Below, in pieces: positions 15,544 to 22,735 of a stretch of 56,297 nucleotides of DNA. Made by a program: the position numbers and the translations under genes. The notes under the pieces were generated by a model, which was not told where the DNA came from, did not search any database, and worked only from the letters and a program-made list of their open reading frames with translations. The number at the start of each line of letters is the position of its first letter. Position 1 is the stretch's first letter. The DNA comes from an uncultured Roseburia sp. Lineage in GTDB: Bacteria; Bacillota; Clostridia; Lachnospirales; Lachnospiraceae. The DNA is taken from contig CANTEO010000007.1 of the NCBI GenBank assembly GCA_947652855.1, forward strand, positions 1 to 56,297. The letters are read 5' to 3'.

Positions 15544-15779
15544 CTGACAGCCACGGAAATCAATTTTCAGATTTCATCCGCCTGACGTGGGAAGCCGTAC
15601 GCATATGCCATTCAGACACGCTCTCGCTCTTAGAAGTCACGTAGCGGCTCTAAGCTCAAACGGGCAATCCCCCGTTTTCACTAAGAACCGACGGACTTCT
15701 AACGGTCTGAATCGGCATATGCGTACGGCTTCCCACGTCAGGCAGATGAAATCTGAAAATTGATTTCCGTGGCTGTCAG
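15544..15779. repeat. 236-bp near-perfect inverted-repeat (giant hairpin) element between topB and hpf
   Basis: The left arm 15544-15609 and right arm 15714-15779 are 66 bp each and complementary except for one base. Pairing continues after a one-base bulge with ATTCAGAC (15610-15617) and GTCTGAAT (15705-15712). Inside are a further stem TTAGAAGTC/GACTTCTAA (15630-15638, 15694-15702) and a terminal hairpin AAACGGG/CCCGTTT (15658-15664, 15671-15677). There is no T-run after the right arm and no meaningful open frame. It starts 22 bp after the topB stop and ends just before the hpf promoter. It may be a MITE-like palindromic element, a long structured RNA or a folded regulatory DNA. I do not recognise it as a named family. 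Confidence 0.85.
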
Positions 15780-15789
15780 CAGATCATTC

Positions 15790-15817
15790 TTGAAATTATA
15801 TCCAGATATGGTATACT
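15790..15817 (+). promoter_or_regulatory. hpf promoter
   Basis: TTGAAA (15790-15795) and TATACT (15812-15817) with 16 bp between them. The -35 lies only 10 bp after the right arm of the giant inverted repeat, so the element could influence this promoter. Confidence 0.7.
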
Positions 15818-15891
15818 TATCTTATGATAAGGACAGGCCGGGGGCGATTTGCGAGGAACGCCCTCGGAAATAAAGAAAGGGGCGATGCACC

Positions 15892-16419
15892 ATGCGCATT
15901 ACAATTACAGGAAGGAACATTGACTTGACCGATGGGCTAAAGGGCGCCGTAGAAGATAAGTTGGGGAAGCTGGAGAAGTACTTCACCCCGGATACGGATA
16001 TATTTGTCACATTGAGCGTTGAGAAGGAGCGGCAGAAGATTGAGGTCACGATCCCGGTGAAGGGAAACATCATCCGTTCCGAGCAGGTGAGCAACGATAT
16101 GTATGTCTCCATTGACCTTGTGGAGGAAGTGATTGAGCGCCAGCTTAAAAAATATAAAAAGAAGATCATCAGCAAGAACCAGAGCGCGGCGAGCTTCAAG
16201 AAAGAGTTCATCGAAAAGGAGACGGACGCAGACGACGAGATCCGCATCATCCGCACCAAGAAATTTGACGTAAAGCCGATGTACCCGGAAGACGCCTGCG
16301 TGCAGATGGAGCTGTTAGGGCATGATTTCTTCGTGTTCTGCAACGCGGAGACGGAGAAGGTCAACGTGGTTTACAAAAGGAAAGGCAGCACATATGGGCT
16401 GATCGAGCCGGAAGTGTAA
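15892..16419 (+). CDS. hpf: ribosome hibernation-promoting factor, long form
   Basis: A 175-residue protein of the long HPF type found in Gram-positive bacteria. The N-terminal domain (1-100, starting MRITITGRNIDLTDGLK) binds the decoding region of the 30S subunit. The C-terminal domain (about 118-175: RTKKFDVKPMYPEDACVQM, then VVYKRKGSTYGLIEP) drives dimerisation of 30S subunits to form silent 100S ribosomes in stationary phase. GAAAGGGGCGATG lies before the start. In many Firmicutes hpf is directly upstream of secA; here secA is 23 kb away and the SRP RNA gene follows instead. Regulation is probably from the promoter next to the inverted-repeat element. Confidence 0.95.
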   Translation: MRITITGRNIDLTDGLKGAVEDKLGKLEKYFTPDTDIFVTLSVEKERQKIEVTIPVKGNIIRSEQVSNDMYVSIDLVEEVIERQLKKYKKKIISKNQSAASFKKEFIEKETDADDEIRIIRTKKFDVKPMYPEDACVQMELLGHDFFVFCNAETEKVNVVYKRKGSTYGLIEPEV

Positions 16420-16448
16420 GGCGATTTGGCTCCAATCAGAAGAGGAAG

Positions 16449-16477
16449 TTGACAAAGCCGTAAAAAGGCGTTATACT
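16449..16477 (+). promoter_or_regulatory. strong consensus promoter for the SRP RNA
   Basis: TTGACA (16449-16454) and TATACT (16472-16477) with a 17-bp spacer, placing the start near 16484, exactly at the 5' end of the folded RNA. Confidence 0.9.
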
Positions 16478-16483
16478 TAAATC

Positions 16484-16750
16484 TCCGAGCAGCCGGGGTG
16501 TTAGCGGTACCCTGCACCGGCAATCCGCTAGAGCCGGGGTGATATTCTGCAGAGGGTTTTTGATTGTGAAGCTGCCCTTTATAAGCGGCGTTGACGTTTG
16601 GGTCTTACGCAACGGGAATTTATGAACCGGGTCAGGTCAGGAATGGAGCAGCCCTAAGTAAACACTCCTGTGTGCCGTAAGGGAGCCTGGGCCGAGCTGG
16701 CTGTAAAGGTAACGTTCGGGGTCAGGATTCGAAGCAGGATGCTCGGTTTT
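16484..16750 (+). ncRNA. ffs: signal recognition particle RNA, large Bacillus-type
   Basis: About 265 nt, which is the long Firmicutes form with an Alu domain. The ends pair: CCGAGCA at 16485-16491 with TGCTCGG at 16740-16746. The helix-8 region shows GGGTCAGGTCAGGAATGGAGCAGC (in two adjacent parts around 16629-16652), the Ffh-binding loop and symmetric internal loop of SRP RNA, followed by CCTAAGTAAAC. The Alu-type start has paired GCAGCCGGGGTG and related loops. It forms the RNA core of the particle that delivers nascent membrane proteins to the Sec translocon with Ffh. Boundaries are good to a few bases. It is not protein coding, and it fills most of the 412-bp gap between hpf and putP. 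Confidence 0.93.
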
Positions 16751-16770
16751 CAATTGCATAATGGAAAATA

Positions 16771-16812
16771 ACAGCCCATGCCTGGGCGCAACGTCCGGGC
16801 ATGGGCTGTTTT
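16771..16812. terminator. bidirectional terminator between SRP RNA and putP
   Basis: ACAGCCCATGCC (16771-16782) pairs with GGCATGGGCTGT (16798-16809), flanked by an A-rich left side and TTTT on the right, so it can end both the SRP RNA and the converging putP transcript. Confidence 0.82.
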
Positions 16813-16831
16813 GGATTGCCAGTTTTTTTCG

Positions 16832-18364
16832 TTAGCTATTTGAGACAGAGTCAAATTCATCTAAGATTTCTTGTTCTGGAGCCTTCGTCAGAAGGCTTAC
16901 CGCCACGATGAATATGCAGGCAATCAGAAATGCCGGAAGCAGCTCATACACATCCCATACGCCTCCGATTGGCCGTATCAAATATTTCCAGACAAATACC
17001 GTCACTCCTCCGGAAATCATCCCGGCCAGCGCGCCAAAGCGCGTCGTCCTCCGCCAAAAAAGGGAAAACAGCATAACAGGCCCAAACGCGGCCCCAAAGC
17101 CGGCCCAGGCAAAAGAGACGATGCCGAAAATGGAGCTGTTTGGATCCCTTGCGATAAAAATGGCGAGGACGGCGATCCCAACAACCGTCAGCCTGGCGGC
17201 GGCCATGGTGGCCTTTTCGGAAATCTTTAAATGCAGCACATCTTTTAAAATATTCTGCGAGATGCTGGAGGACGCCGCCAGAAGCTGTGAATCCGCCGTG
17301 GACATGGTGCAGGCTAAAATTCCGGCCAGGATGATTCCGGCCAGTATGACGGCCAGCGCCCCATGGCTGCTTAAAAGCTGTGCAGTCTTAATGATCAGCG
17401 TTTCGGAGTCGGAGCCGCTAAGCGTCTCGATCGCCCCGATTTTTGACATACTGTATCCGATGATGCCGATGACAATGGCGACGCCCATGGAGATGACGAC
17501 CCAGACAGAGGCGACGCGCCGGGAAAGCTTCAGCTTGCCGTCGTCCTCAATCGCCATAAAGCGCAGGAGGATATGGGGCATCCCAAAATAGCCAAGCCCC
17601 CAGGCCAGCGTAGAGACAATCGTTAAGGCGCCGTAGCCGCCCGCGGAATTTGTGTCTGCAAGATGGGTGGCCGTCATAGACAGGTATCCGGGCAGCTTTG
17701 AGGCGTTGTCGATCACCACGTCTACGCCCCCTGCGGTCTGCACGCCAAAAACCACCACAATAAGCAGCGCCAGCGTCATGACAATGCTTTGGATGAAGTC
17801 TGTCGTGCTGGCCGCAAGGAATCCACCGAGCGCCGTGTAGCCCACGATGATGACTGCGCTTGTGAGCATGGCCGGGATATAGGAAATCCCAAACAAATTG
17901 GAAAACAGCTTGCCGCAGGCCGCAAAGCCGGAGGCGGTGTATGGGATAAAGAAGATCACGATAATCAGGGCCGAGATGCCAAGCAGGGCATGGCTTTTGT
18001 CCCGAAAACGGTTGGAGAAGAAATCGGGGATGGTGATGGCGTTGCCGGCCTTTGCAGAATAGCGGCGTAAGCGCTTTGCGACGATCAGCCAGTTAAAATA
18101 GGTTCCAAGGGCAAGCCCGATCGCGGTCCAGCCCACGTCCGCCAGGCCGGATATGTAAGCTAAGCCTGGCAGGCCCATCAAAAGATAGCTGCTCATGTCA
18201 GAGGCTTCAGCGCTCATGGCCGTCACTAAAGGGCCTAATTTCCTCCCTCCCAGATAAAAATCGCTTACGTCATTGTTCTTTTTGGAAAACCAGACGCCAA
18301 TGCCTACCATTCCGGCAATATAGACGACGATCACTAAAAATATTCCGAGTGTTGCTCCGCTCAT
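16832..18364 (-). CDS. putP: sodium/proline symporter
   Basis: Start at ATG 18364 follows AGGAGG on the minus strand, giving 510 residues. It is a sodium:solute symporter (SSS) family member with about 13 membrane segments. Diagnostic segments are FYLGGRKLGPLVTAMSAEASDMSSYLL (given here as the family's N-terminal sodium-site region at about 36-62), GYTALGGFLAASTTDFIQ around 175-192, and the FGPVMLFSLFWRR segment near the C-terminus. The overall match in length and motifs is to PutP, which imports proline with sodium. It converges on the SRP RNA and is divergent from the second PadR gene, sharing a short AT-rich control region with it. Confidence 0.9.
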   Translation of the reverse strand: MSGATLGIFLVIVVYIAGMVGIGVWFSKKNNDVSDFYLGGRKLGPLVTAMSAEASDMSSYLLMGLPGLAYISGLADVGWTAIGLALGTYFNWLIVAKRLRRYSAKAGNAITIPDFFSNRFRDKSHALLGISALIIVIFFIPYTASGFAACGKLFSNLFGISYIPAMLTSAVIIVGYTALGGFLAASTTDFIQSIVMTLALLIVVVFGVQTAGGVDVVIDNASKLPGYLSMTATHLADTNSAGGYGALTIVSTLAWGLGYFGMPHILLRFMAIEDDGKLKLSRRVASVWVVISMGVAIVIGIIGYSMSKIGAIETLSGSDSETLIIKTAQLLSSHGALAVILAGIILAGILACTMSTADSQLLAASSSISQNILKDVLHLKISEKATMAAARLTVVGIAVLAIFIARDPNSSIFGIVSFAWAGFGAAFGPVMLFSLFWRRTTRFGALAGMISGGVTVFVWKYLIRPIGGVWDVYELLPAFLIACIFIVAVSLLTKAPEQEILDEFDSVSNS

Positions 18365-18406
18365 AACTTCCTCCTTCATAATCTGTGCCGTAAAATTAAA
18401 CAATTC

Positions 18407-18435
18407 ATTATAGCATTTTAAGGAAAAGATAACAA
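18407..18435 (-). promoter_or_regulatory. putP promoter
   Basis: On the minus strand TTGTTA (18435-18430) and TATAAT (18412-18407) are 17 bp apart, 43 bp before the putP start. It lies back to back with the PadR promoter at 18442-18471. Confidence 0.75.
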
Positions 18436-18441
18436 TTGGTA

Positions 18442-18491
18442 TTGACAAAACAATATTATACAATATATAATATTAAACATAAAACAATATT
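18442..18491 (+). promoter_or_regulatory. promoter and ACAATATT repeats for the second PadR gene
   Basis: TTGACA (18442-18447) and TATAAT (18466-18471) with an 18-bp spacer. The octamer ACAATATT occurs at 18450-18457 and 18484-18491 and a near copy, ACAATATA, at 18460-18467; CAATATTG at 18485-18492 is palindromic. The repeats surround the -10 and are likely PadR sites (inference). Confidence 0.65.
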
Positions 18492-18528
18492 GCACAGGCC
18501 ATATGATGCAGCGGCGAGGGGTGATGAA

Positions 18529-18852
18529 ATGGTGTTTAATGCAGGGGCGGCTTTGTTGGACGCGATTGTCTTGGCGGTCGTCTCAAAAGAGGAAGAGGGA
18601 ACCTATGGCTACAAGATCACGCAGGACGTCCGCAAAGCGATTGATATATCCGAAAGCACGTTATATCCGGTGCTGCGGCGGCTGCAGAAGGATTCCTGCC
18701 TGTATGTGTATGACGTAAGCTGCGGCGGGAGAAACCGCAGATACTATAAGCTGACGCAGACGGGAGCCGTAAAGCTAAAAGAGTATAAAAGGGAATGGGA
18801 AGGCTATTCATCGAACATATCAAAATTATTTTCGGGAGAGGAGATCGTATGA
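18529..18852 (+). CDS. PadR-family transcriptional regulator (second copy)
   Basis: ATG 18529 gives 107 residues; the frame is open upstream to 18436 but that would run through the promoter. GAGGGGTGA is just upstream. The winged helix is standard: LLDAIVLAVV, EGTYGYKITQDV, ISESTLYPVLRRL as recognition helix, and GRNRRYYKLTQTG as wing. Its stop overlaps the DUF1700 start as ATGA. The order PadR, DUF1700, DUF4097, PspC recurs in Firmicutes as an envelope-stress module; the PadR would be its repressor. It is only moderately similar to the copy at 10296-10622. Confidence 0.92.
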   Translation: MVFNAGAALLDAIVLAVVSKEEEGTYGYKITQDVRKAIDISESTLYPVLRRLQKDSCLYVYDVSCGGRNRRYYKLTQTGAVKLKEYKREWEGYSSNISKLFSGEEIV

Positions 18853-19484
18853 GCAGGCAGGAATTTTTAAGGCGGTTAGAGGTTCTGCTTTCTGACATAC
18901 CGGAGAGCGAGCGGCGGGAGGCCTTAGAATATTATCGGAATTATTTTGAGGACGCGGATCCGGGGATGGAGGAGCAGATCATAAAAGAGCTTGGATCGCC
19001 CGAGAAAGTGGCGGCCTCCATCAAAAGGGACTTGTTTGGAGAGCAGGGCGAGGCGTTTGGCGGCCAGAGGCAGAGCGAGGCGTTTGAAAAGCAGCGGCGG
19101 GAAAACAGGCGGCTTCGGAATGTGCTGCTCGTGGTGGCCCTGATCTTTCTGTCGCCGCTTTGGATCGGTCTGTTGGGCGGCGCGTTTGGCCTTCTTGTCG
19201 GCGCGGTCTGCCTTGTGTTTGGCTTTGCAATTTGCATCATCGCATTAGTCGGGGCCCTTTTGCTGGCGGGCTTTGTGCTGGCGGGGATCGGCGTGGTGAA
19301 GATGCTGGCGGGATTTCCCGCCGTGGGGCTGATTGTCGTCGCCATTGGCCTGTTTATGCTGGCGTTTGGATTGTTGGGATTCTTGCTCATGGCGTGGCTG
19401 GTCGGCAGGATACTGCCATGGACGGTTCGGGCGGCTGTCCGCCTGTGTAAAATGCCGTTTCGGAAGAGAGGTGCATCTATATGA
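18849..19484 (+). CDS. DUF1700 (HAAS) membrane protein
   Basis: A 211-residue protein starting with the classic HAAS signature MSRQEFLRRLEVLLSDIP and ending that domain with ELGSPEKVAASIKRDL (about 55-70). A charged linker is followed by four hydrophobic segments between about 90 and 190, rich in Gly, Ala and Leu, and a basic C-terminus. In this family the soluble helical domain is thought to talk to the PadR regulator while the membrane part senses envelope state. It overlaps the genes on both sides by four bases (ATGA at 18849 and 19481), so the trio is translationally coupled. Confidence 0.88.
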   Translation: MSRQEFLRRLEVLLSDIPESERREALEYYRNYFEDADPGMEEQIIKELGSPEKVAASIKRDLFGEQGEAFGGQRQSEAFEKQRRENRRLRNVLLVVALIFLSPLWIGLLGGAFGLLVGAVCLVFGFAICIIALVGALLLAGFVLAGIGVVKMLAGFPAVGLIVVAIGLFMLAFGLLGFLLMAWLVGRILPWTVRAAVRLCKMPFRKRGASI

Positions 19485-20416
19485 AAGGATTTACAAAAGT
19501 ATGCTTAATCGTCAGCGCCCTCCTTATTTGCATTGCCGCCGTCTGCCTGGGGGCGGGCATCGCGCTTGGCGGAGGCTTAAATGAAGTGAGGGCGATGGCG
19601 GAAGCGGGCGAGCTGAATGTCGGGGGCTGGCACATCGGCAGATGGGATTTTTTCTGGAATGACGACTGGGATGATGAGGAGCCGGCTGAAATTGAGGATG
19701 GCATCGTAAATAAGCAGTTTGATGCGGACGGCATAAAGGAGCTTGACATTGAGATTCGGTTTGGAGAAGTTTTGATACAGGACAGCGAGACGGATCAAAT
19801 TCAGGTGATCGTGGACGCTCCGGCCAACTACAAGTATCAGTGCAAAAAGAGCGGCCAGGCGCTAAAGCTCATAGACAAGACGCCAAGCCGCAGATGGAGG
19901 CCCGGCTTGTCGGGAGACGTCAATGTCATGATAGCGATACCGAAGGGAAAGGCGTTTAAAGAATTTTCTTTCAAGACGGACGCCGGGTCGGTTCATATGA
20001 CGCACCGCATCCTCGCGGATGAGGCCGCGCTGGAGATTGACGCAGGGGAGCTTATCGCAGAAGAGGTGATTGCGGAAAAGGAGCTTTCTGTGGACGTTGG
20101 CGCCGGGAACGCGAGCATCAGCCGGTTTTCGGCAGGGGAGCTTGCCGCAGACTGCGGCGTGGGGGAGCTTTCGCTTAGTGGGACGGCGCAAAATGAGGTG
20201 GACGCGGAATGCGGCGTCGGAACGATCAGCCTGACGCTTATGGGCAGGCAGGAAGACTTTGATTATAAAATTGACTGCGGCCTTGGCCAAGTTAGGGTCA
20301 ACGGCGATGAATACAGCTCGCTGTCCGTGGACAAAGTAATTGATAACGGCGCGGGAAAAGAGGTCAGCTTAACCTGCGGCGTCGGAACGATTTCAGTAAA
20401 AGTAGAGGAGGAATAA
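19481..20416 (+). CDS. DUF4097 beta-helix protein, membrane-tethered
   Basis: A 311-residue protein with an N-terminal membrane anchor or signal (MKGFTKVCLIVSALLICIAA) and an extracytoplasmic beta-helix of the DUF4097 family. The repeat turns show four CG(V/L)G motifs: DCGVGELSL, ECGVGTISL, DCGLGQVRV and TCGVGTISV, preceded by DAGSVH, DAGELI and VGAGNASI turns. Proteins like this occur in LiaX/YvlB-type envelope-stress systems with PspC and DUF1700 partners. It may report on, or bind, membrane-active agents. The fold call is good; ligand is unknown. Confidence 0.85.
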   Translation: MKGFTKVCLIVSALLICIAAVCLGAGIALGGGLNEVRAMAEAGELNVGGWHIGRWDFFWNDDWDDEEPAEIEDGIVNKQFDADGIKELDIEIRFGEVLIQDSETDQIQVIVDAPANYKYQCKKSGQALKLIDKTPSRRWRPGLSGDVNVMIAIPKGKAFKEFSFKTDAGSVHMTHRILADEAALEIDAGELIAEEVIAEKELSVDVGAGNASISRFSAGELAADCGVGELSLSGTAQNEVDAECGVGTISLTLMGRQEDFDYKIDCGLGQVRVNGDEYSSLSVDKVIDNGAGKEVSLTCGVGTISVKVEEE

Positions 20417-20419
20417 GCA

Positions 20420-20617
20420 ATGACATCAAAGAGATTGTATAAATCATCGACAAACCGGGTGATCTGCGGCGTTTGCGGCGGCTTGGGAGAATATTTTAAC
20501 GTGGATCCCACCATCATAAGGCTGCTGTGCGTTGTGTTGATGTGCAGCGCGGGGACGGGCGTGCTCGCCTATATTGTGGCCGCGATCATTATGCCGGAAG
20601 AGCCGCATTCGTTCTAA
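20420..20617 (+). CDS. PspC-domain membrane protein
   Basis: A 65-residue protein made of a single PspC domain: KRLYKSSTNRVICGVCGGLGEYFNVDPTIIRL, quoted here as two adjoining parts (KRLYKSSTNRVICGVCGGLG and EYFNVDPTIIRL), and one hydrophobic hairpin ending in AAIIMPEE. PspC proteins signal or stabilise the membrane in stress responses. It begins four bases after DUF4097, in the same operon. Confidence 0.93.
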   Translation: MTSKRLYKSSTNRVICGVCGGLGEYFNVDPTIIRLLCVVLMCSAGTGVLAYIVAAIIMPEEPHSF

Positions 20618-20632
20618 GCGGAGGTGCGGCGA

Positions 20633-20857
20633 TTGCTTACTATAGTGTTTGTGCTGGCGTGCTTGCTGGCGTTTGGGATATTCTTTGCGGTTGGGGGCGT
20701 CTTACTGAAGCTTTTGTATGTTTTTTGCATTGGATTGCCGATTGCCATTTGCATTGGCGTGTTAGGTGTGGTATGCTGTATTACAGTAATTGGAATACCA
20801 ATCGGCCTTCTGCTTTTTAAGGCGGCGGGATTTGTGTTGGTGCCTTTCCGGTCATGA
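20633..20857 (+). CDS. small two-to-three-segment membrane protein
   Basis: A 74-residue, almost wholly hydrophobic protein (LTIVFVLACLLAFGIFFAVG, then two more hydrophobic segments ending VLVPF). I prefer the TTG start at 20633 because GCGGAGG at 20618-20624 is well placed for it, while the GTG at 20624 would lie in the binding site. It follows PspC by 15 bp and probably belongs to the same envelope module. No family recognised. Confidence 0.65.
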   Translation: MLTIVFVLACLLAFGIFFAVGGVLLKLLYVFCIGLPIAICIGVLGVVCCITVIGIPIGLLLFKAAGFVLVPFRS

Positions 20858-20926
20858 GGAGAGCTGCGGCGGGCATGGGCAGGAATGCGCCTGCCAGGCG
20901 TTTGTGAGAAAATGGAGGGATGTGCT

Positions 20927-21223
20927 ATGAAGAGCAGAAGAATTGCATTGGAGGCTGAAGTGGTGCCATATGAGCAGGGAAAAGGCTTAGAGGACGGCGT
21001 GGAGCTGTGGGCCGACGTCGTGACGAAGGGATGGATCGTGACGGATTTCCTTGTGAAGATGAAAAGGGAGGACGGGGCGATTGTCTGTCCTTATGTAAAC
21101 AACCGCAGAGGGCGCGTGTTTATTGGCGAGGGGGATTACATCATCATGGATGAGGACGGGACGAAGCATGTCTGCTCCTCTAAAAAAATTTGGAAACGGT
21201 ATGAAAAGCCGGAAAATATGTGA
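20927..21223 (+). CDS. small conserved-looking protein of unknown function
   Basis: ATG 20927 with GGAGGG upstream gives 98 residues. It has a soluble beta-rich appearance, ending in GDYIIMDEDGTKHVCSSKKI, without membrane or signal segments. Segments such as DFLVKMKREDGAIVCPY suggest a small modifying or phage-related fold, but I cannot name a family. It lies 69 bp after the membrane-protein gene and is followed by a hairpin, so it may be the last gene of the envelope unit or independent. Confidence 0.6.
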   Translation: MKSRRIALEAEVVPYEQGKGLEDGVELWADVVTKGWIVTDFLVKMKREDGAIVCPYVNNRRGRVFIGEGDYIIMDEDGTKHVCSSKKIWKRYEKPENM

Positions 21224-21250
21224 TTTTTGGCTAATCGGGACGATATGGCG

Positions 21251-21288
21251 CAGCATCAGGACGCTTCTGATGCTGTGCTTTGTGTTTT
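21251..21288 (+). terminator. probable terminator hairpin
   Basis: CAGCATCAG (21251-21259) pairs with CTGATGCTG (21267-21275) around a 7-nt loop, followed by an imperfect T-rich tract (TGCTTTGTGTTTTG). It ends the unit before the peptidase gene. The T tract is weak. Confidence 0.55.
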
Positions 21289-21403
21289 GGGAGGCAATGG
21301 CTTATGCCAGAAAAGGCAGGGCAATGGATTGCCTGTATGGATACATGAATGGGCGTCCTGTTTCATAGAATTGCAGTAAGCGGATGCAGAAGGGAACAGG
21401 CGC

Positions 21404-22279
21404 ATGAAATTAGGGTTGATTACGAAGCCTTCCGTATGGCTCTATGGAAACGGGGGCGCAGGGCGGACGGATGAGCTGTTTATGGGATGGGCCGTGGGCA
21501 TTTTGGGTGAAGAGGGCGGCTGGCTTAAGGTTGTGACGCATTACGGCTATCAGGGCTATCTTGACCGGAGGGAGGGGGCCATACGCCTGTGCGGGCCGCA
21601 GGAGCTGCAAAAGCGGGATCGGGCAGGGCGGACGGCGTTCATTGGCAGGGCGTTTGCGGACGTCATGGAAGAGGCGGACGTACGCAGCCGCGTCCTTGTG
21701 ACGCTGCAAAAAGGCTCGTTCGTTACGGCGCTTGGGGAAGCCGGGCATGGGTATCAGAAAATCAGCCTTGCGGATGGCCGGGTCGGGCATATCCCCTGCG
21801 TGTCTTCCGAACGCCGGAGGGACAGCGACGGCTGGCTGTATGGGGACGGCTCGCAGCGGTTTTTTCTGCGTCAATGCCGTAATGCGCGCGCGTTTGAGGC
21901 CGCGTTTCGGGAAGGGCTTGTCGCCCGCGCGAAAAGCTACCTCGGCGTTCCTTACCGATGGGCGGGAAAGTCGGCGGAGGGAATTGACTGCTCCGGCCTG
22001 ACGTTTCAGTGCTATCTGATGTCCGGCGTCCTGATCTACCGCGACGCAGAGATAAAAGAAGGGTATCCGGTCAGGAAACTGCCCATAGAGAAGGCGAAGC
22101 CGGGGGATCTGCTGTATTTTCCGGGCCACGTCGCCATGTATCTTGGGGGAGGGAGATACATTCATGCGACGGGGAATGAGGCGTCGTTTGGATGCGTGGA
22201 GAACAGCCTTAGGAAAGAAGACGCAGATTACCGGGAGGATTTGGCCGGGTCGCTGTATGCGGCCGGCAGCATAATGTAA
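21404..22279 (+). CDS. cytosolic NlpC/P60 endopeptidase with SH3-like domains
   Basis: A 291-residue protein. Residues 1-140 hold two SH3-like segments (KPSVWLYG..., VRSRVLVTLQKGSF...). Residues 165-285 form an NlpC/P60 domain with catalytic Cys196 in GIDCSGLTFQ, His242 in FPGHVAMYLGGG and His254 in RYIHATG. There is no signal peptide, as in YkfC-type gamma-D-glutamyl-L-diamino-acid endopeptidases that cut imported muropeptides in the cytosol. The M19 dipeptidase two genes downstream fits the same peptide-recycling job, releasing amino acids from the products. Family and catalytic residues are clear; the recycling role is inference from location and lack of export signal. Confidence 0.88.
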   Translation: MKLGLITKPSVWLYGNGGAGRTDELFMGWAVGILGEEGGWLKVVTHYGYQGYLDRREGAIRLCGPQELQKRDRAGRTAFIGRAFADVMEEADVRSRVLVTLQKGSFVTALGEAGHGYQKISLADGRVGHIPCVSSERRRDSDGWLYGDGSQRFFLRQCRNARAFEAAFREGLVARAKSYLGVPYRWAGKSAEGIDCSGLTFQCYLMSGVLIYRDAEIKEGYPVRKLPIEKAKPGDLLYFPGHVAMYLGGGRYIHATGNEASFGCVENSLRKEDADYREDLAGSLYAAGSIM

Positions 22280-22288
22280 GGAGAAAAA

Positions 22289-22720
22289 ATGCGGCTGGAT
22301 AAAAAGAAAATAAAAAAGTTCCAAAAGATAAGCGTGTGGATTTTGTTTCTATGCGTCATGATATTAATGTTTCTCATTGGGGCGGCATTTGGCGACGGGG
22401 AAGAAGACGCGTTTTCAGAGCTGATGCTAAGCCTGGTGATCCCTGCGGCCATTGTGGCCCTTGTGGACTTGATCGCGATGTTTGCGGTGCAGCTTATAGT
22501 GGAAGTGAAGGTAAAGGGCCTGGCCGCCACGCTTCGCGGCATGGCAAGGGATTTTCTGCTTTGCTTTGGCATCGCCGTGGCGGCTGGATTCGCAATTTCC
22601 CTCTGGAGGAAAGAGGCGATAGGGATCGGCGTCTTCAAGCGGGTTTCGGGGATTGCCCTGGCTGCTTATGTTGGCAGTTATCTGGGGCGGTTTTGCACGC
22701 TTAAGATTTCGGATGAATAA
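22289..22720 (+). CDS. small membrane protein of unknown function
   Basis: A 143-residue protein with a basic N-terminus (RLDKKKIKKFQK) and about four hydrophobic segments (near 17-35, 45-70, 88-105 and 118-135). Start is 10 bp after the peptidase stop, with AAGGAGAAA upstream, and it ends 15 bp before the dipeptidase gene, so it is in the same operon. It might assist peptide uptake or sense the envelope, but there is no recognisable family. Confidence 0.7.
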   Translation: MRLDKKKIKKFQKISVWILFLCVMILMFLIGAAFGDGEEDAFSELMLSLVIPAAIVALVDLIAMFAVQLIVEVKVKGLAATLRGMARDFLLCFGIAVAAGFAISLWRKEAIGIGVFKRVSGIALAAYVGSYLGRFCTLKISDE

Positions 22721-22735
22721 AAAGGCGGGGTGACT

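Noticed and set aside
15544..15779. Giant inverted repeat considered as an ordinary Rho-independent terminator of topB
   Set aside because: There is no T-run after the right arm and the arms are far longer than terminators; it was kept as a separate unexplained element.
16908..17591. Plus-strand open frame of 227 codons opposite putP
   Set aside because: Shadow frame of a strongly supported transporter gene; the antisense product is low in complexity and has no start signal.
21410..22324. Long minus-strand open frame (304 codons) opposite the NlpC/P60 gene
   Set aside because: It is the shadow of a gene with clear catalytic motifs on the plus strand, has no binding site and gives an Arg/Pro-rich, non-family protein.
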